Assembly: GCF_021233355.1 (NCBI RefSeq)
Contig: NZ_CP089507.1
Coordinates: 868,001 to 932,000, forward strand
Source of the DNA: Luteimonas fraxinea
GTDB taxonomy: Bacteria; Pseudomonadota; Gammaproteobacteria; Xanthomonadales; Xanthomonadaceae
DNA length: 64,000 nt
Direction of reading: 5' to 3'
Both the position numbers and the translations under genes were made by a program. This document shows positions 34,423 to 44,309 of the stretch, piece after piece. How positions within the stretch are numbered: the first letter of the stretch is position 1; each line of letters opens with the position of its first letter. The notes under the pieces were generated by a model. It did not search any database and had not been told where the DNA came from. It saw only the letters and a program-made list of their open reading frames with translations.

Positions 34423-36570
34423 TCAGGCTGTGCTGGCTTGCGCCGCGAGTGTCGCCAGCGCCTGGGACACCGCGCCGCCACCGGGACGGGCCTGCAACTG
34501 GCCGGCCTCGATCATCGCGTGCAGTTCGGCCGGCATCAGCAGAAATTCGCGCGCGCCCGTCGCGTTGACCAGCAGGCAGGCGCCACTGAGCGAGCTGCGC
34601 CACGCGAGCCGCAAGGTCCGCCCCGCGCCTGCGCCGTCAGGCTGCACGAAGCGCTGGCCCTCGGCGAAGGTAGTGTCGGCAAGGCCCGCCTGCGGATCGG
34701 CGTCGTCCGGCAACAGCGGGGCGTCGTCGTCGGTCGGCGGCGTCGGCACGTGCACCTGCCGCGCCGTCGGGCTGGCGTGCTCCGCGACCAGGCCGGCCAG
34801 CCGCGCCTCGGTGGCGTTCGCGTCGTTGCCGCATTGCGCGCAGCAGTCGCGCAGCGCGGGCAGGATGCCGAGCAGGCGATCGGCGACCGCACTGCCACCG
34901 TCGTTCGCGGCCAACCCGTCGGATTCGACCAGCGCATCGCCGAGCGACAGCACTTCGCGATAGCGATCCGAAGTGTCGCCATCGCGCAGCCAGGACTGCG
35001 CCAGCGCCTGGCGCCATTCGACATCCAGAAAACCGGCGACCGACGGCAACAGCGGACGACCGTCGAGCCGGCGTGCGAGTTCGATCCGCGACTGGCGTCG
35101 CGCTGCATCGAGGCGTTCACGACCACGCAGGGCCTGCCAGGTGCGGCGCTCCACTGCTTCTGCGCGGCGACGGTTCGCGGCGAGCGCACCGTCGATCTGC
35201 GCGAGCTGCGCGGGGAACACCCGGCCATCGCCCTGCGATCCGTCGAGCACCGCATCGGCGACACGGTCGGCGAGCGCCTGCTGCTCGATCGACTGCGGGT
35301 CGTCGGGATCGATGCCGTCCCACAATTCGACCAGCGCCGACAGCAGCTGCATCGCAGGCGGCGAGGACGGTTCGAACAGATGCGCATCCTCGAGCGCGAG
35401 ATGCAGCCAGGCCACCGAGAGCAGCGCGAACCGCTCGCGCGCCGCAGGCGTCAGTTGATGGCGCGCGGCGATCAGGTCGAACAACGCACCGATCAGGATC
35501 AGCGCCTCGTCCTGCTCGCCGTCGAAGGCGACGGTGTGTCGATCGATGCCGAGACCGCCAGCCACCGCATACAGGCCTTCGCGCAGACGGACCGCGTGCG
35601 TGTCGCCGGGCGGCAGATCGCGTTCGGACTGCAGCAGCGCGAGCGTCGACAGGAATTCGTCGCGGCGGAAGCTGCGTTCGGCGGCGTCGAGCTCCGCGCG
35701 CCGGGCATCGCGCTGGCGCCGCGCGTGTCGACGCAGCAGATTGCCGCGGGGCGCGTCGGCGCGCGCGGCAGGCGAGGCACCCGGGCCCGCCTGCGCGACC
35801 GCGTTGCCCTGCTCCCAGATGCGGGTCTTGTTGGCCGGCAACGTCTCCGTGGAGCCGCCGAGGCCCGCAATCAACGACGCGTGGTCACTGTCGCCCGCCA
35901 GGGCGCAGCCGGCTTCGGCCAGACGTGTGTTGCACCAGCCGTAGAGCCCGCCTAGTTCGGCATCGAGCAGCGCTTCATGCCGACGCAGCAAAGACGCACG
36001 CAGGCGACGACCACAGTCGCCGGCTTCGAAGGCGCGCAGGAAACTCTCGACGAGAAAACGCGCAGCCAACGGATTGGACGGCCGGCCGCGGTACTGCAGC
36101 CGACCGGCTAACGTATGCAGCCGGCGATCGATGATGTCGCGCAGGCTCTCGAATCGCCGATCAAGCGCTTCGGCGACAGGCTGTCCGATCAACTGCGCCT
36201 GCAGTTCGTCGTCCGACAGCAGCGAGAACGCGCTGCGCGCATGCGACGCGGGCGGTTCGGGCCATGCGGCGAACACCTCGCCCAGCGCTTTCTGCCAACG
36301 ATGTTCGTGCTGGATCAGCTCGGCGGCGAGCACGGTCAGGCTGGTCAGATCTTCGGCATCGGCATCACGCGCCAGACTGTCCTGCGTTGCTTCATCGCAG
36401 GCGCGCTGCAGGCGCGCGCGTTCGGCGCGCAGGGTTTCGCCGAGCAGCGGCAACAGCCGCGCGGTGGCCTCGCGACGGATTCCTTCCATCAATTGCGCGG
36501 GCGTTTCCGTCCGCAGGGCATCGCCCGGTCCTTGCGTCGACACGGGCATCGCGCCCACTCCGTCCCCCAT
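34423..36570 (-). CDS. DUF1631 family protein, copy 1
   Basis: 715 residues from the ATG at 36570; a TTG at 36585 is possible. Mostly helical and Ala/Arg/Leu rich. The C-terminal 85 residues form a small beta-rich domain (GQRFVQPDG ... LRLAWRSSLSGACLLVNATG), reminiscent of PilZ by its W-x-S-x-L-x-x-x-x-L-x-V-N spacing. It is related over its length to the next gene upstream, including the FLD-x-x-WR segment. No established function; it lies 59 bp after copy 2. Confidence 0.8.
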   Translation of the reverse strand: MGDGVGAMPVSTQGPGDALRTETPAQLMEGIRREATARLLPLLGETLRAERARLQRACDEATQDSLARDADAEDLTSLTVLAAELIQHEHRWQKALGEVFAAWPEPPASHARSAFSLLSDDELQAQLIGQPVAEALDRRFESLRDIIDRRLHTLAGRLQYRGRPSNPLAARFLVESFLRAFEAGDCGRRLRASLLRRHEALLDAELGGLYGWCNTRLAEAGCALAGDSDHASLIAGLGGSTETLPANKTRIWEQGNAVAQAGPGASPAARADAPRGNLLRRHARRQRDARRAELDAAERSFRRDEFLSTLALLQSERDLPPGDTHAVRLREGLYAVAGGLGIDRHTVAFDGEQDEALILIGALFDLIAARHQLTPAARERFALLSVAWLHLALEDAHLFEPSSPPAMQLLSALVELWDGIDPDDPQSIEQQALADRVADAVLDGSQGDGRVFPAQLAQIDGALAANRRRAEAVERRTWQALRGRERLDAARRQSRIELARRLDGRPLLPSVAGFLDVEWRQALAQSWLRDGDTSDRYREVLSLGDALVESDGLAANDGGSAVADRLLGILPALRDCCAQCGNDANATEARLAGLVAEHASPTARQVHVPTPPTDDDAPLLPDDADPQAGLADTTFAEGQRFVQPDGAGAGRTLRLAWRSSLSGACLLVNATGAREFLLMPAELHAMIEAGQLQARPGGGAVSQALATLAAQASTA

Positions 36571-36629
36571 AAGATCGCCGGACAATAACGCAAGCGTCCG
36601 CCGCGCGTCTTAACGGTAGCGCACAACTA

Positions 36630-38972
36630 TCACGCGGTCGCAGCGTCGCCGGCAGGATCGTTCGCGGCGTTGAGCTGTTGCCAAAGCTGCTTCATCGCTT
36701 CGTCGAACGGCGCATCCACCGCGCGTACGACGGCGCGGCCCGCACCGACCAGCGCCGCCAGTTCCTCCGGCGAGACCACCATGCGACGGATGCCGCGACG
36801 GTTCACGATCAGCAGCCGCTGGGTCAGGGGACTGATCCACGCGACACGCGCCGCGGATTCGCGACCGTTGTCGTCGACCAGTCGCAACCACTGGCCGACA
36901 CGCAGCTGGCGCATGCGCACGGCGATCGTCGGATCGAAGGCCAACGCATCGTGGCCGCCCGCGAGACGCAACGCGGGATCGGGCCCTTCGTCCTCGACCT
37001 CGGGCGACTGCGGCGAATGCACGCTGCGCGGCGTGTCGGGCAGCGCCAGCGCGGCGATGATCCGCGCCACCGCATCGCGCGCAGCGTTCGCATCGAGGCC
37101 GCAGCTGGAATAGCACTCGGCCAACGGCACCTGCAGCGCGAGCAGTTCGTCGGCGACCGCAGTGCCGAGCGCGTGCGCGGCGTCGAAGTCGACCTGGGCC
37201 ATCGCATCGCCGATACCGATCGCGGCGAGGTGCCGCGCCGAGTCCGGTCCGTCACGCAGCCAGGTCTGAGTGAGATGGTGACGCCAATGGCGATCGAGGA
37301 AGAACGCGACCGCGGCCGTGAGCCGGCGCTCGGACAGGCGCGAGGCGACCATGTCGTCGACGCTGCGGCGCGCCTGCTGCAACCGTTCGCGGCCGTGGAT
37401 CGCTTCGGCCGCACGCCGTTCTGCGACGTCGGCGCGTCGGCGCTGCTGGTCGAGGCGCTCGCGCAATTCGCCGGCGGCGAGTTCGAACACCGCCTGGTCG
37501 CTTTCGTATTCGTCGACGACGCGGTCGACGACGCGGCCCGCCTGGTCGAGCAGATCGCGATCCTGCGGGGTATCACCGACGTTGCCGTCGCAGGCCTCGG
37601 TCACCGCGTCGAGCAGCCGGCGTGCGGGATGCGCGCGCTGGTTGAACATCGAGTCGTCGGTCAGCGCGACCTTGAGATAGGGCATCACCAGCCGACCGTA
37701 GATGTCGCGGGCCTGCTGCAGCAGATCGTTGGCGTCGAACAGCGCCTGGAACAGGATGCCGACCAGATCGATCGCGTCCTCGTCCTCGCGGCGGAGCGGC
37801 GTCTGCTCGGTGTCCACGCCCAGCTCGCGCAGGCCGCGCAGTAGTTCGTCGCGGATCACATCCCCGAGGCGGCGGCGGTCGTCGCCGACCAGTGCGCGTG
37901 CGAATGGCGCGGGATCGTCGCCCTGCAGCATCCGCGCGACGCTCAGCAGCTGCGACATGCCCAGCACCGGACCGCCCGCGCCATCGGCGCCAGCGTCCGG
38001 TGTCATGTCATGCGCACGACGTTCGCGCCACTGGTGCAGCTGTTCGCGCACCAGATCACGGTAACCACGTGGCGCAGCCGTACCGGCAGGTGCATGGCCA
38101 TGCGCGGCCAGCACATCCATCAGACCGGCCGACAGCGGCCCGTACGCGGGCGCGTCGGTACCGCCGGTCGTCACGTGACTTTCGGGTTCCGCGTGCGCGA
38201 CCACGCCGCCGTCGGGCACCCAGCTTTCGCCGGCAGCATCGTGGCGCGTGGAGCGCGCCGGCGCAGCGGCATGCACGACCGGCCGGGGCTGCGTCTGCGG
38301 CTGCTGCGAGACGGCGCCAGGGCCGATGCCCGCGGCATCGAGCGATGCGTTCGCACGGGCGTAAACCTCGGCAAGGATGCCGGGTAGACGCTTGTCGAAC
38401 TGGTTGAACACCATCGTGCGCAGGCCGGCCGGCAGTTCGTCGGCTTTGAACAGGCGCATGAAAGCGATGACCGGCACTTCCGGACGCAGCGGATTCGCGT
38501 GTACGCCTTCGATGCCGAGTCGCGCGGCCAGCGCGTCCAGACGATCGCCGAGCGCGGCCAGCGGATGCAGGAACTGATGGTCCATCAGCTCGACGATCTG
38601 CTGCGCAGCCAGATGCACTTCGAGCTCGCCCTCGGACATCAGCGACAGCCCATCGGCCACCGGCGGCGCCGGGCGGTCGGCCAGCCACTGGTCGAATTCG
38701 GTTTCGATCGCCTTGCGGAAGCGCGTGGCCAGTTCCAGCGCGCGCTGGTTGAGCTCCAGCACGGCCATGCGCTCTTCCTGCGCGACCATGTAGTCGTGGC
38801 GGGCGAGCGCGGCGAGTCGCACCTGTTCCTCGATCGCACTCCAGAAGCCCGACAGCACCCCGCCCAAGGCGGTCACGGCGTCGTGGCGCAGCGTCTCGAG
38901 GACGCGCGCAGCGTCGCGGGCGGGACCCGCACGCGAGCCGGAACCGGCACCGATGTCGTGGTGATGCGTCAT
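36630..38972 (-). CDS. DUF1631 family protein, copy 2
   Basis: 780 residues from the ATG at 38972. The N-terminal third has FWSAIEEQVRLAALARHDYMVAQEERMAVLELNQ and LSLMSEGELEVHLAAQQIVELMD. A low-complexity linker covers about residues 230-300, and a helical core follows with FFLDRHWRHHLTQTWLRDG. The end is a PilZ-like module (RVGQWLRLVDDNGRESAARVAW, then LLIVNRRG). A longer upstream frame is an antisense shadow of the divergent genes. Function unknown. Confidence 0.85.
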   Translation of the reverse strand: MTHHHDIGAGSGSRAGPARDAARVLETLRHDAVTALGGVLSGFWSAIEEQVRLAALARHDYMVAQEERMAVLELNQRALELATRFRKAIETEFDQWLADRPAPPVADGLSLMSEGELEVHLAAQQIVELMDHQFLHPLAALGDRLDALAARLGIEGVHANPLRPEVPVIAFMRLFKADELPAGLRTMVFNQFDKRLPGILAEVYARANASLDAAGIGPGAVSQQPQTQPRPVVHAAAPARSTRHDAAGESWVPDGGVVAHAEPESHVTTGGTDAPAYGPLSAGLMDVLAAHGHAPAGTAAPRGYRDLVREQLHQWRERRAHDMTPDAGADGAGGPVLGMSQLLSVARMLQGDDPAPFARALVGDDRRRLGDVIRDELLRGLRELGVDTEQTPLRREDEDAIDLVGILFQALFDANDLLQQARDIYGRLVMPYLKVALTDDSMFNQRAHPARRLLDAVTEACDGNVGDTPQDRDLLDQAGRVVDRVVDEYESDQAVFELAAGELRERLDQQRRRADVAERRAAEAIHGRERLQQARRSVDDMVASRLSERRLTAAVAFFLDRHWRHHLTQTWLRDGPDSARHLAAIGIGDAMAQVDFDAAHALGTAVADELLALQVPLAECYSSCGLDANAARDAVARIIAALALPDTPRSVHSPQSPEVEDEGPDPALRLAGGHDALAFDPTIAVRMRQLRVGQWLRLVDDNGRESAARVAWISPLTQRLLIVNRRGIRRMVVSPEELAALVGAGRAVVRAVDAPFDEAMKQLWQQLNAANDPAGDAATA

Positions 38973-39041
38973 TTGGGAGAGAATCGGGGGAAGGGGCGTA
39001 ATGCCCCGTGCATAAGATTCCCGAACCCCCACGGCAGGTCT

Positions 39042-39638
39042 GTGACCATCTCCGCAAATACTGAACACGAGGCGCTCGCCGCGCTCGACGCACGCCGATC
39101 CGTCCCCGCCAAGCAGCTCGAAGCGCCCGGTCCGGACGACGCCACCCTGTTGCGCATGCTGCGTTCGGCCTCGCGCGTGCCCGATCACGGCAAGCGCGTG
39201 CCCTTCCGCTTCCTGCGCATCGCAGGCGCCGATCGCGACGCACTCGGCGAACGGCTCGCGGCGCGCTCGATGGAACGCGATCCCGACATTGGCGACGGCG
39301 CCCTCGACAAGGACCGCCGGCGGTTCTCGCATGCGCCGCTGGTGATCGTCGTCGTCGCGGTACTCGATCCCGAGGACACCAAGATTCCCGAGGTGGAGCG
39401 CCTGCTGACCGCCGGCAGCGTCTGCTTCGCCCTGCTGCAGGCCGCGCAGGCGCTGGGCTTCGGTGGCTCGTGGCTCTCGGGCTGGCCCGCCTATGATCCC
39501 GAAGTCCTCGCCCTGCTCGGTCTCGATGCGAACGAGCGCGTCGCCGGCTTCATCCACATCGGGACGCCGCGCATCGAAGCGCCGGAGCGTGAGCGTCCGG
39601 ACCCGGCTACCCTGCTGACCGACTGGCACGCGCCGTGA
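39042..39638 (+). CDS. Nitroreductase family protein (YdjA-like)
   Basis: FMN-dependent NAD(P)H oxidoreductase, 198 residues from the GTG at 39042, with GGCAGG about 6 nt upstream. Family features: LLRMLRSASRVPDHGKRVPFRF at the N-terminus, and AGSVCFALLQAAQALGFGGSWLSG with VAGFIHIGTP at the C-terminus. Physiological substrate unknown. Overlaps the next gene by 4 bp (GTGA). Confidence 0.9.
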   Translation: MTISANTEHEALAALDARRSVPAKQLEAPGPDDATLLRMLRSASRVPDHGKRVPFRFLRIAGADRDALGERLAARSMERDPDIGDGALDKDRRRFSHAPLVIVVVAVLDPEDTKIPEVERLLTAGSVCFALLQAAQALGFGGSWLSGWPAYDPEVLALLGLDANERVAGFIHIGTPRIEAPERERPDPATLLTDWHAP

Positions 39639-40591
39639 CCCTGCCGCCGCAGACGCTGCAGGCGACGCCAACGCCGCCCTCCGCGCCGCTGTATCTGGTC
39701 GACGCCAGCCTCTACGTGTTCCGCGCCTGGCATTCGATGCCCGACGAGTTCCGCGACGCCGAGGGCTGGCCGACCAATGCGGTGCACGGCTTCGCGCGCT
39801 TTCTCGCCGAGCTGGTGGAGCGGACGAATCCGCGGTACATAGCGATCGCGTTCGACGAAGCGCTCGACAGCTGTTTCCGCAACCGCATCTACCCGGCGTA
39901 CAAAGCGAACCGCCCGCCCGCGCCCGACGAACTGCGTCGCCAGTTCGCGCAGTGCAAGGCGCTGTGCCGTGCGCTCGGATTCGTGGTGCTGGCCGACACC
40001 GAATACGAGGCCGACGATCTGATCGGCAGCGCGCTGGTTGCCGGTCGCGCCCGTGCGCATCACGGCGTGATCGTGTCGGCAGACAAGGATCTGTCGCAGC
40101 TGCTCGAAGGCGCGGACGAACAATGGGACTACGCGCGCGGCGTGCGCTGGACCGCGGCTGGGGTGCGTGATCGCCACGGCGTCGAGGCGCATCAGATGGC
40201 CGACTACCTCGCGCTGTGCGGCGACACGGTCGACAACATCCCGGGCGTGCCCGGTATCGGCTGCAAGACCGCGGCGAGTCTGCTGCATCACTTCCGGACG
40301 CTGGACGCACTGCTGGAACGCAGCGACGAGATCCAGTTCCTGCGCTTCCGCGGCGCCGGACAGGTCGGGCCGAAGCTGCGGCAACACGCCGATGCCGCGC
40401 GTCTGTACCGCCAGCTGACGACGATCGCCTGCGATGCGCCGCTCGGCGAAGGCACGACCGGATTCGCGCGTCGCAGCGGCGATGCCGCAGCGCTGCACGC
40501 ACTGTGCGAAGCGCTGCGCTTCGGACCGCTGACGCGGCGTCGGTTGCACAGCGTCGCCGGCCTGGATTACGCGCCGCCCGCGATGGCTTGA
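39635..40591 (+). CDS. Stand-alone 5'-3' exonuclease (flap-nuclease fold)
   Basis: 318 residues from a GTG. The domain equals the N-terminal nuclease domain of DNA polymerase I, here without a polymerase. Metal-binding acidic residues lie in YLVDASLYVFRAWHS, AIAFDEALDSCFR, DTEYEADDLIG and SADKDLSQLL. The DNA-binding helix-3-turn-helix is GDTVDNIPGVPGIGCKTAASLL. Likely helps in primer or flap removal. Translationally coupled to the nitroreductase. Confidence 0.92.
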   Translation: MTLPPQTLQATPTPPSAPLYLVDASLYVFRAWHSMPDEFRDAEGWPTNAVHGFARFLAELVERTNPRYIAIAFDEALDSCFRNRIYPAYKANRPPAPDELRRQFAQCKALCRALGFVVLADTEYEADDLIGSALVAGRARAHHGVIVSADKDLSQLLEGADEQWDYARGVRWTAAGVRDRHGVEAHQMADYLALCGDTVDNIPGVPGIGCKTAASLLHHFRTLDALLERSDEIQFLRFRGAGQVGPKLRQHADAARLYRQLTTIACDAPLGEGTTGFARRSGDAAALHALCEALRFGPLTRRRLHSVAGLDYAPPAMA

Positions 40592-40632
40592 GCGCGCTGT
40601 CGGTCGTCACGGCCGCGCGTTAGCATCGGCGC

Positions 40633-41193
40633 ATGACGAATCCATCGATGCGCGAACACACCGAAGTCCTCTATCAGGGCGACTGGCTGCGGCTGGTCCG
40701 CCACGGCAAATGGGAAGCCTGCGAACGCACGCACGGCGGCAACGGCGTGGCGGTGCTGGTGATCGCGGTGACGCCCGACGACGAAGTGCTGTTCGTCGAG
40801 CAGTACCGCGTGCCGCTGGGCGCCCGCACGATCGAAATGCCGGCTGGCCTGGTCGGCGATGGCGGTTCCACCGATTCGCTGGAAGACGCCGCGCGGCGTG
40901 AACTGATCGAGGAAACCGGCTGGTCCGCCGGCCGCGTCGACGTGCTGCTGACCGGACCGACCACCGCCGGCATGAGCAACGAGCGCGTCGCCTTCGTGCG
41001 TGCACGCGAGCTGACGCGGGTCGGCGACGGCGGCGGCGTGGATGACGAAGCGATCATCGTCCACACCGTGCCGCGCGCGACTGCGCCGGCGTGGCTGATG
41101 CGCAAACATGCGGAAGGCTTCGAGCTCGATCTCAAGCTCTGGGCCGGGCTGTGGATGGTCGACTTCAATCCGGATGGTTCGCCGGCGGATTGA
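40633..41193 (+). CDS. NUDIX hydrolase, ADP-ribose pyrophosphatase type
   Basis: 186 residues. The Nudix box reads GLVGDGG, then EDAARRELIEETGW (consensus G-x5-E-x7-REUxEExGU kept). The preceding FVEQYRVPLGARTIEMPAG is typical of ADP-ribose/NudF-like enzymes. It lies 41 bp after the exonuclease. Confidence 0.9.
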   Translation: MTNPSMREHTEVLYQGDWLRLVRHGKWEACERTHGGNGVAVLVIAVTPDDEVLFVEQYRVPLGARTIEMPAGLVGDGGSTDSLEDAARRELIEETGWSAGRVDVLLTGPTTAGMSNERVAFVRARELTRVGDGGGVDDEAIIVHTVPRATAPAWLMRKHAEGFELDLKLWAGLWMVDFNPDGSPAD

Positions 41194-41223
41194 GCGCGCG
41201 TCCGCACGAGCGCTGGCTGCGCA

Positions 41224-41451
41224 TCAAGCTTTTTTGACGAACTCCGTCCGCAGCACCAGACCCTTCACCTTCTCGACGTTGCATTCGATCAGGTCGGGGT
41301 CGTCGGTCAGACGGATGTTCTTGGCCAGCGTGCCGCGCTTGAGCGTGACGCTGGTGCCTTTGACCTTGAGGTCCTTGATCACGGTGACCGCGTCACCGTC
41401 GGCGAGACGGGCGCCGTTGCTGTCCTTGACGACGAGTTCTTCTTCAGACAT
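41224..41451 (-). CDS. PhnA-like protein (short form)
   Basis: 75 residues. This is the C-terminal PhnA/YjdM domain only (VKDSNGARLADGDAVTVIKDLKVKGTS, then LKRGTLAKNIRLTDDPDLIEC). The N-terminal zinc ribbon of the 110-residue form is missing. The name comes from the phn cluster of E. coli, but a role in phosphonate use is not supported. Confidence 0.85.
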   Translation of the reverse strand: MSEEELVVKDSNGARLADGDAVTVIKDLKVKGTSVTLKRGTLAKNIRLTDDPDLIECNVEKVKGLVLRTEFVKKA

Positions 41452-41535
41452 CGGAATTTCCTGTGCGCGACGGACCTGCCGTCGTGCATCGATAGTTTGA
41501 GATGACGTCGCCGCAGATCGCCTGCGGCGCGTGCG

Positions 41536-42477
41536 TCAGGCGAAGCGGTCGGTCGCGCGCACCAGCGCGTCGACGTTCTCGGCTTCGAACGCGGAATGGC
41601 CCGAGGTCGGCGTGACGACGAGTTCGGCCTTCGGCCACACCTGGTGCAGGTCGAACGCGCTCTGCACCGGGCACACCACGTCGTAGCGGCCGTGGACGAT
41701 GACGCCGGGGATGTCGACCATGCGGTAGGCATCGCGCAGCAGCTGGTCGTCGACCTCGAAGAAACCGGCATTGGTGAAGTAGTGGTTCTCGATGCGCGCG
41801 AACGCGAGCGCGAACTGCGCATCGGCATGGCTGTCGGCGAAATCGGCGTCGATGTGCAGGAAGCTCGTCGCGCCTTCCCACACGCTCCATGCGCGCGCGG
41901 CTGCCAGGCGGGTGGCTTCGTCGTCGCTGGTGAGGCGCTTGTGGAACGCGGCGATCAGATCGCCGCGCTCGCTTTCCGGAATCGCGGCGATGTACTGCTG
42001 CCAGGCTTCCGGAAACAGGCGCGACGCGCCTTCCTGGTAGAACCATTCCAGTTCCCAGCGGCGCAGCATGAAGATGCCGCGCAGGATCAGTTCGGTGACC
42101 TGGCGCGGATGCGTCTGCGCGTAGGCCAGCGCCAGCGTCGAGCCCCAGGAGCCGCCGAACACCTGCCAGCGGTCGATGCCCAGATGGGTGCGCAGCTTCT
42201 CGATGTCGGCGACGAGATCCCAGGTGCTGTTGTCGACGAGATCGGCATGCGGCGTCGAACGCCCGGCGCCGCGTTGGTCGAACAGCACGATCCGGTACTT
42301 GGCCGGGTCATGGAAGCTGCGCATCTTCGGGCTGCAGCCGCCACCCGGACCGCCGTGCAGCAGTACCACCGGCTTGCCCTTCGGATTGCCGCACTGCTCG
42401 TAATAGAGCGTGTGGCGGTCGTCGACGGCGAGCGTGCCGGTGTCGAAGGGTTCGATGGCGGGATAGAGCTGGCGCAT
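41536..42477 (-). CDS. pip: Proline iminopeptidase
   Basis: Alpha/beta-hydrolase that removes N-terminal proline, 313 residues. The HGGPGGG oxyanion loop (41-47), DQRGAGRS (67-74) and the nucleophile Ser110 in GGSWGS are present. The cap contains RGIFMLRRWELEWFYQEGA. The family Asp (GRYDVVCP) and His (SGHSAFE) complete the triad. Length and motifs match the S33 family. Confidence 0.96.
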   Translation of the reverse strand: MRQLYPAIEPFDTGTLAVDDRHTLYYEQCGNPKGKPVVLLHGGPGGGCSPKMRSFHDPAKYRIVLFDQRGAGRSTPHADLVDNSTWDLVADIEKLRTHLGIDRWQVFGGSWGSTLALAYAQTHPRQVTELILRGIFMLRRWELEWFYQEGASRLFPEAWQQYIAAIPESERGDLIAAFHKRLTSDDEATRLAAARAWSVWEGATSFLHIDADFADSHADAQFALAFARIENHYFTNAGFFEVDDQLLRDAYRMVDIPGVIVHGRYDVVCPVQSAFDLHQVWPKAELVVTPTSGHSAFEAENVDALVRATDRFA

Positions 42478-42512
42478 GCGCGTGGATCCGGGAAAAACCG
42501 GCCGCCAGTCTA

Positions 42513-43364
42513 TCAGCCGGCCCTTTGGAGCCCGGGCGCACGGCCCAGCGTCACGCGATCCCGCGCCTCCAGATCGCGCTCGGTCGCGACCTCGACAAGG
42601 CCCGCATGTTCGAACAGCGCGCGTACCGCCGCGCCCTGTGCGAAACCGTGTTCGACCAACAACCAGCCGCCCGGCGCGAGGTGCGCAAGCGCACCCGCGG
42701 CGAGAACGCGGATCGCGTCCAGACCATCGGCACCGGACGACAGCGCCGAGGCCGGTTCGAAGCGCAGATCGCCCTGCGCCAGATGCGGGTCGGCATCTTC
42801 GATGTAGGGCGGATTGCTGGCGATCACGTCGAAGTGCGTGCCGGCCAGCGGCGCGTACCAGTCGCCGTGGGCGAAGCGCACGTTCGACACCGCCAGCGCC
42901 TGCGCATTCGCACGGGCGACTGCGAGTGCCTCCACGCTGGCATCGGTCGCCAGCACCGCTGCGTCGGGTCGTTCGCGTGCGATCGCCAGAGCGATCGCGC
43001 CGCTGCCGGTGCCGAGATCCACGAGTCGTGCGTTTTCGGCAGGCAGCTGCGCCAGCGCCAGTTCGACCAGCAGTTCGGTTTCCGGCCGCGGAATCAGCGT
43101 CGCCGGCGTCACCGCCAGATCCAGCCCGAAGAAACCGCGCACACCGGTGAGATAGGCGACCGGCTCGCCCGCGGCGCGGCGCGCGACCAGCAACTCGAAA
43201 CGTGCGGCCACGCCGTCAGGCGCGGGATCGCGTGCGTGCGCGTACAGCCAGGTCTGCGAGCGCCCGGCGGCATGTGCGAGCAGCCAGCGCGCGTCGGTCG
43301 CGTCGATGCGGGCGGCGGCGTCGCGCAGCAATGCATCCAACGCGGGACTCGGATTCGTAATCAT
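42513..43364 (-). CDS. prmC: Release factor glutamine N5-methyltransferase
   Basis: Methylates the Gln of the GGQ motif in RF1/RF2. 283 residues. The helical N-terminal domain ends with [12 protein letters not shown]. The SAM site is [14 protein letters not shown], and the catalytic NPPY is in [12 protein letters not shown]. It is not next to prfA as in E. coli but 24 kb away in this window. Confidence 0.96.
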   Translation of the reverse strand: MITNPSPALDALLRDAAARIDATDARWLLAHAAGRSQTWLYAHARDPAPDGVAARFELLVARRAAGEPVAYLTGVRGFFGLDLAVTPATLIPRPETELLVELALAQLPAENARLVDLGTGSGAIALAIARERPDAAVLATDASVEALAVARANAQALAVSNVRFAHGDWYAPLAGTHFDVIASNPPYIEDADPHLAQGDLRFEPASALSSGADGLDAIRVLAAGALAHLAPGGWLLVEHGFAQGAAVRALFEHAGLVEVATERDLEARDRVTLGRAPGLQRAG

Positions 43365-43424
43365 GACTTCACATCGTAGCCGGCCCCCGGCCGGGCATGG
43401 TGTCGCACCTCGAGGAGATCACCG

Positions 43425-44276
43425 ATGCGCCGTTCAATCCACGCCTGTGTCGCCGCCACGCTTGCCCTGCTGGTCTCGGGCTGTCAGAGCGCGTTTTTCG
43501 GCTTCGTCAATCGCGACAGCACACAGCCGGATGCCACTGCGGTCTACGACACCACGCGCGGTCTAGCGCTCGACATCTACCGCCCGCAGAACGCCGCGCC
43601 CGATACGCCGGTGGTGCTGTTCTTCTACGGCGGCTCCTGGCAGTACGGCACGCGCGCGCAGTACCGCTTCGTCGGCAGCCGCCTGGCGCAGAACGGTGTG
43701 GTGGCGATCGTCGCGGATTACCGCACCTGGCCGGCCGCCGGCTTCCCGGCCTTCATGGGCGATGCCGCGCACGCGGTGCGCTGGACCGTCGACCACGCTG
43801 CCGAATACGGCGGCGACCCGAACCGTGTGTTCATTGCAGGCCATTCGGCCGGCGCGCAGATCGCCGCGCTGCTTGGCACGGACGCACGGCACCTGGCCGC
43901 GGTCGAACTCAAGCCGAAGGATCTGGCCGGCGTGATCGGCCTGTCGGGCCCCTACGACTTCGTCATCAGCGGCAAGCTCGAGGAGATCTTCGGCCCGCGC
44001 AGCCAGTGGCCCGAGGCCATGGCGGTGCGGTTCGTCGACGGCGACGAGCCGCCGTTCCTGCTGATCCATGGCGACGGCGACCGCACGGTCGATGTCGGCA
44101 ACAGCCGCAAGCTGGACTTCGCGCTGCGCCGAAAAGGCGTGGACTCGACGCTGGAAATCGTCTCGGGCGGCAACCACTTCGTCACCGCCGCCGCGTTCTA
44201 TGACCCGGAGCGCGCGCCCGAGGTACTGCCGGCGATCCGGACGTTCATCGGTCTGGATCCGACCGAAGCCGAATAG
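43425..44276 (+). CDS. Lipoprotein alpha/beta-hydrolase (carboxylesterase-like)
   Basis: 283 residues. The lipobox LLVSGC gives lipid Cys20. HGG-type oxyanion loop as FFYGGSWQYG (67-76), nucleophile Ser141 in GHSAG, Asp219 (HGDGDRTV) and His251 (GGNHF). This fits the BD-FAE/esterase-lipase group. GAGGAGATCACC precedes the ATG. Substrate unknown. Confidence 0.9.
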   Translation: MRRSIHACVAATLALLVSGCQSAFFGFVNRDSTQPDATAVYDTTRGLALDIYRPQNAAPDTPVVLFFYGGSWQYGTRAQYRFVGSRLAQNGVVAIVADYRTWPAAGFPAFMGDAAHAVRWTVDHAAEYGGDPNRVFIAGHSAGAQIAALLGTDARHLAAVELKPKDLAGVIGLSGPYDFVISGKLEEIFGPRSQWPEAMAVRFVDGDEPPFLLIHGDGDRTVDVGNSRKLDFALRRKGVDSTLEIVSGGNHFVTAAAFYDPERAPEVLPAIRTFIGLDPTEAE

Positions 44277-44285
44277 CAGACAAAA

Positions 44286-44309
44286 TGAAGGCGGCCGAGG
44301 CCGCCTTCA
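44286..44309. terminator. Hairpin after the esterase gene
   Basis: Ten-bp perfect stem TGAAGGCGGC/GCCGCCTTCA with a CGAG loop, flanked by AAAA on the left and AAAATT on the right, 9 nt after the esterase stop. The A/T flanks would give a U-tract only to a minus-strand transcript, so on the plus strand it is a hairpin without a U-tail. The rest of the 346-bp gap to ahpC up to about 44490 shows nothing I can name. Confidence 0.5.

Noticed and set aside
36630..40610. 1326-codon minus-strand frame extending beyond the second DUF1631 gene
   Set aside because: The part upstream of 38972 is antisense to the nitroreductase and exonuclease genes and is Arg/Ser-rich noise; only the 780-residue 3' part is real.
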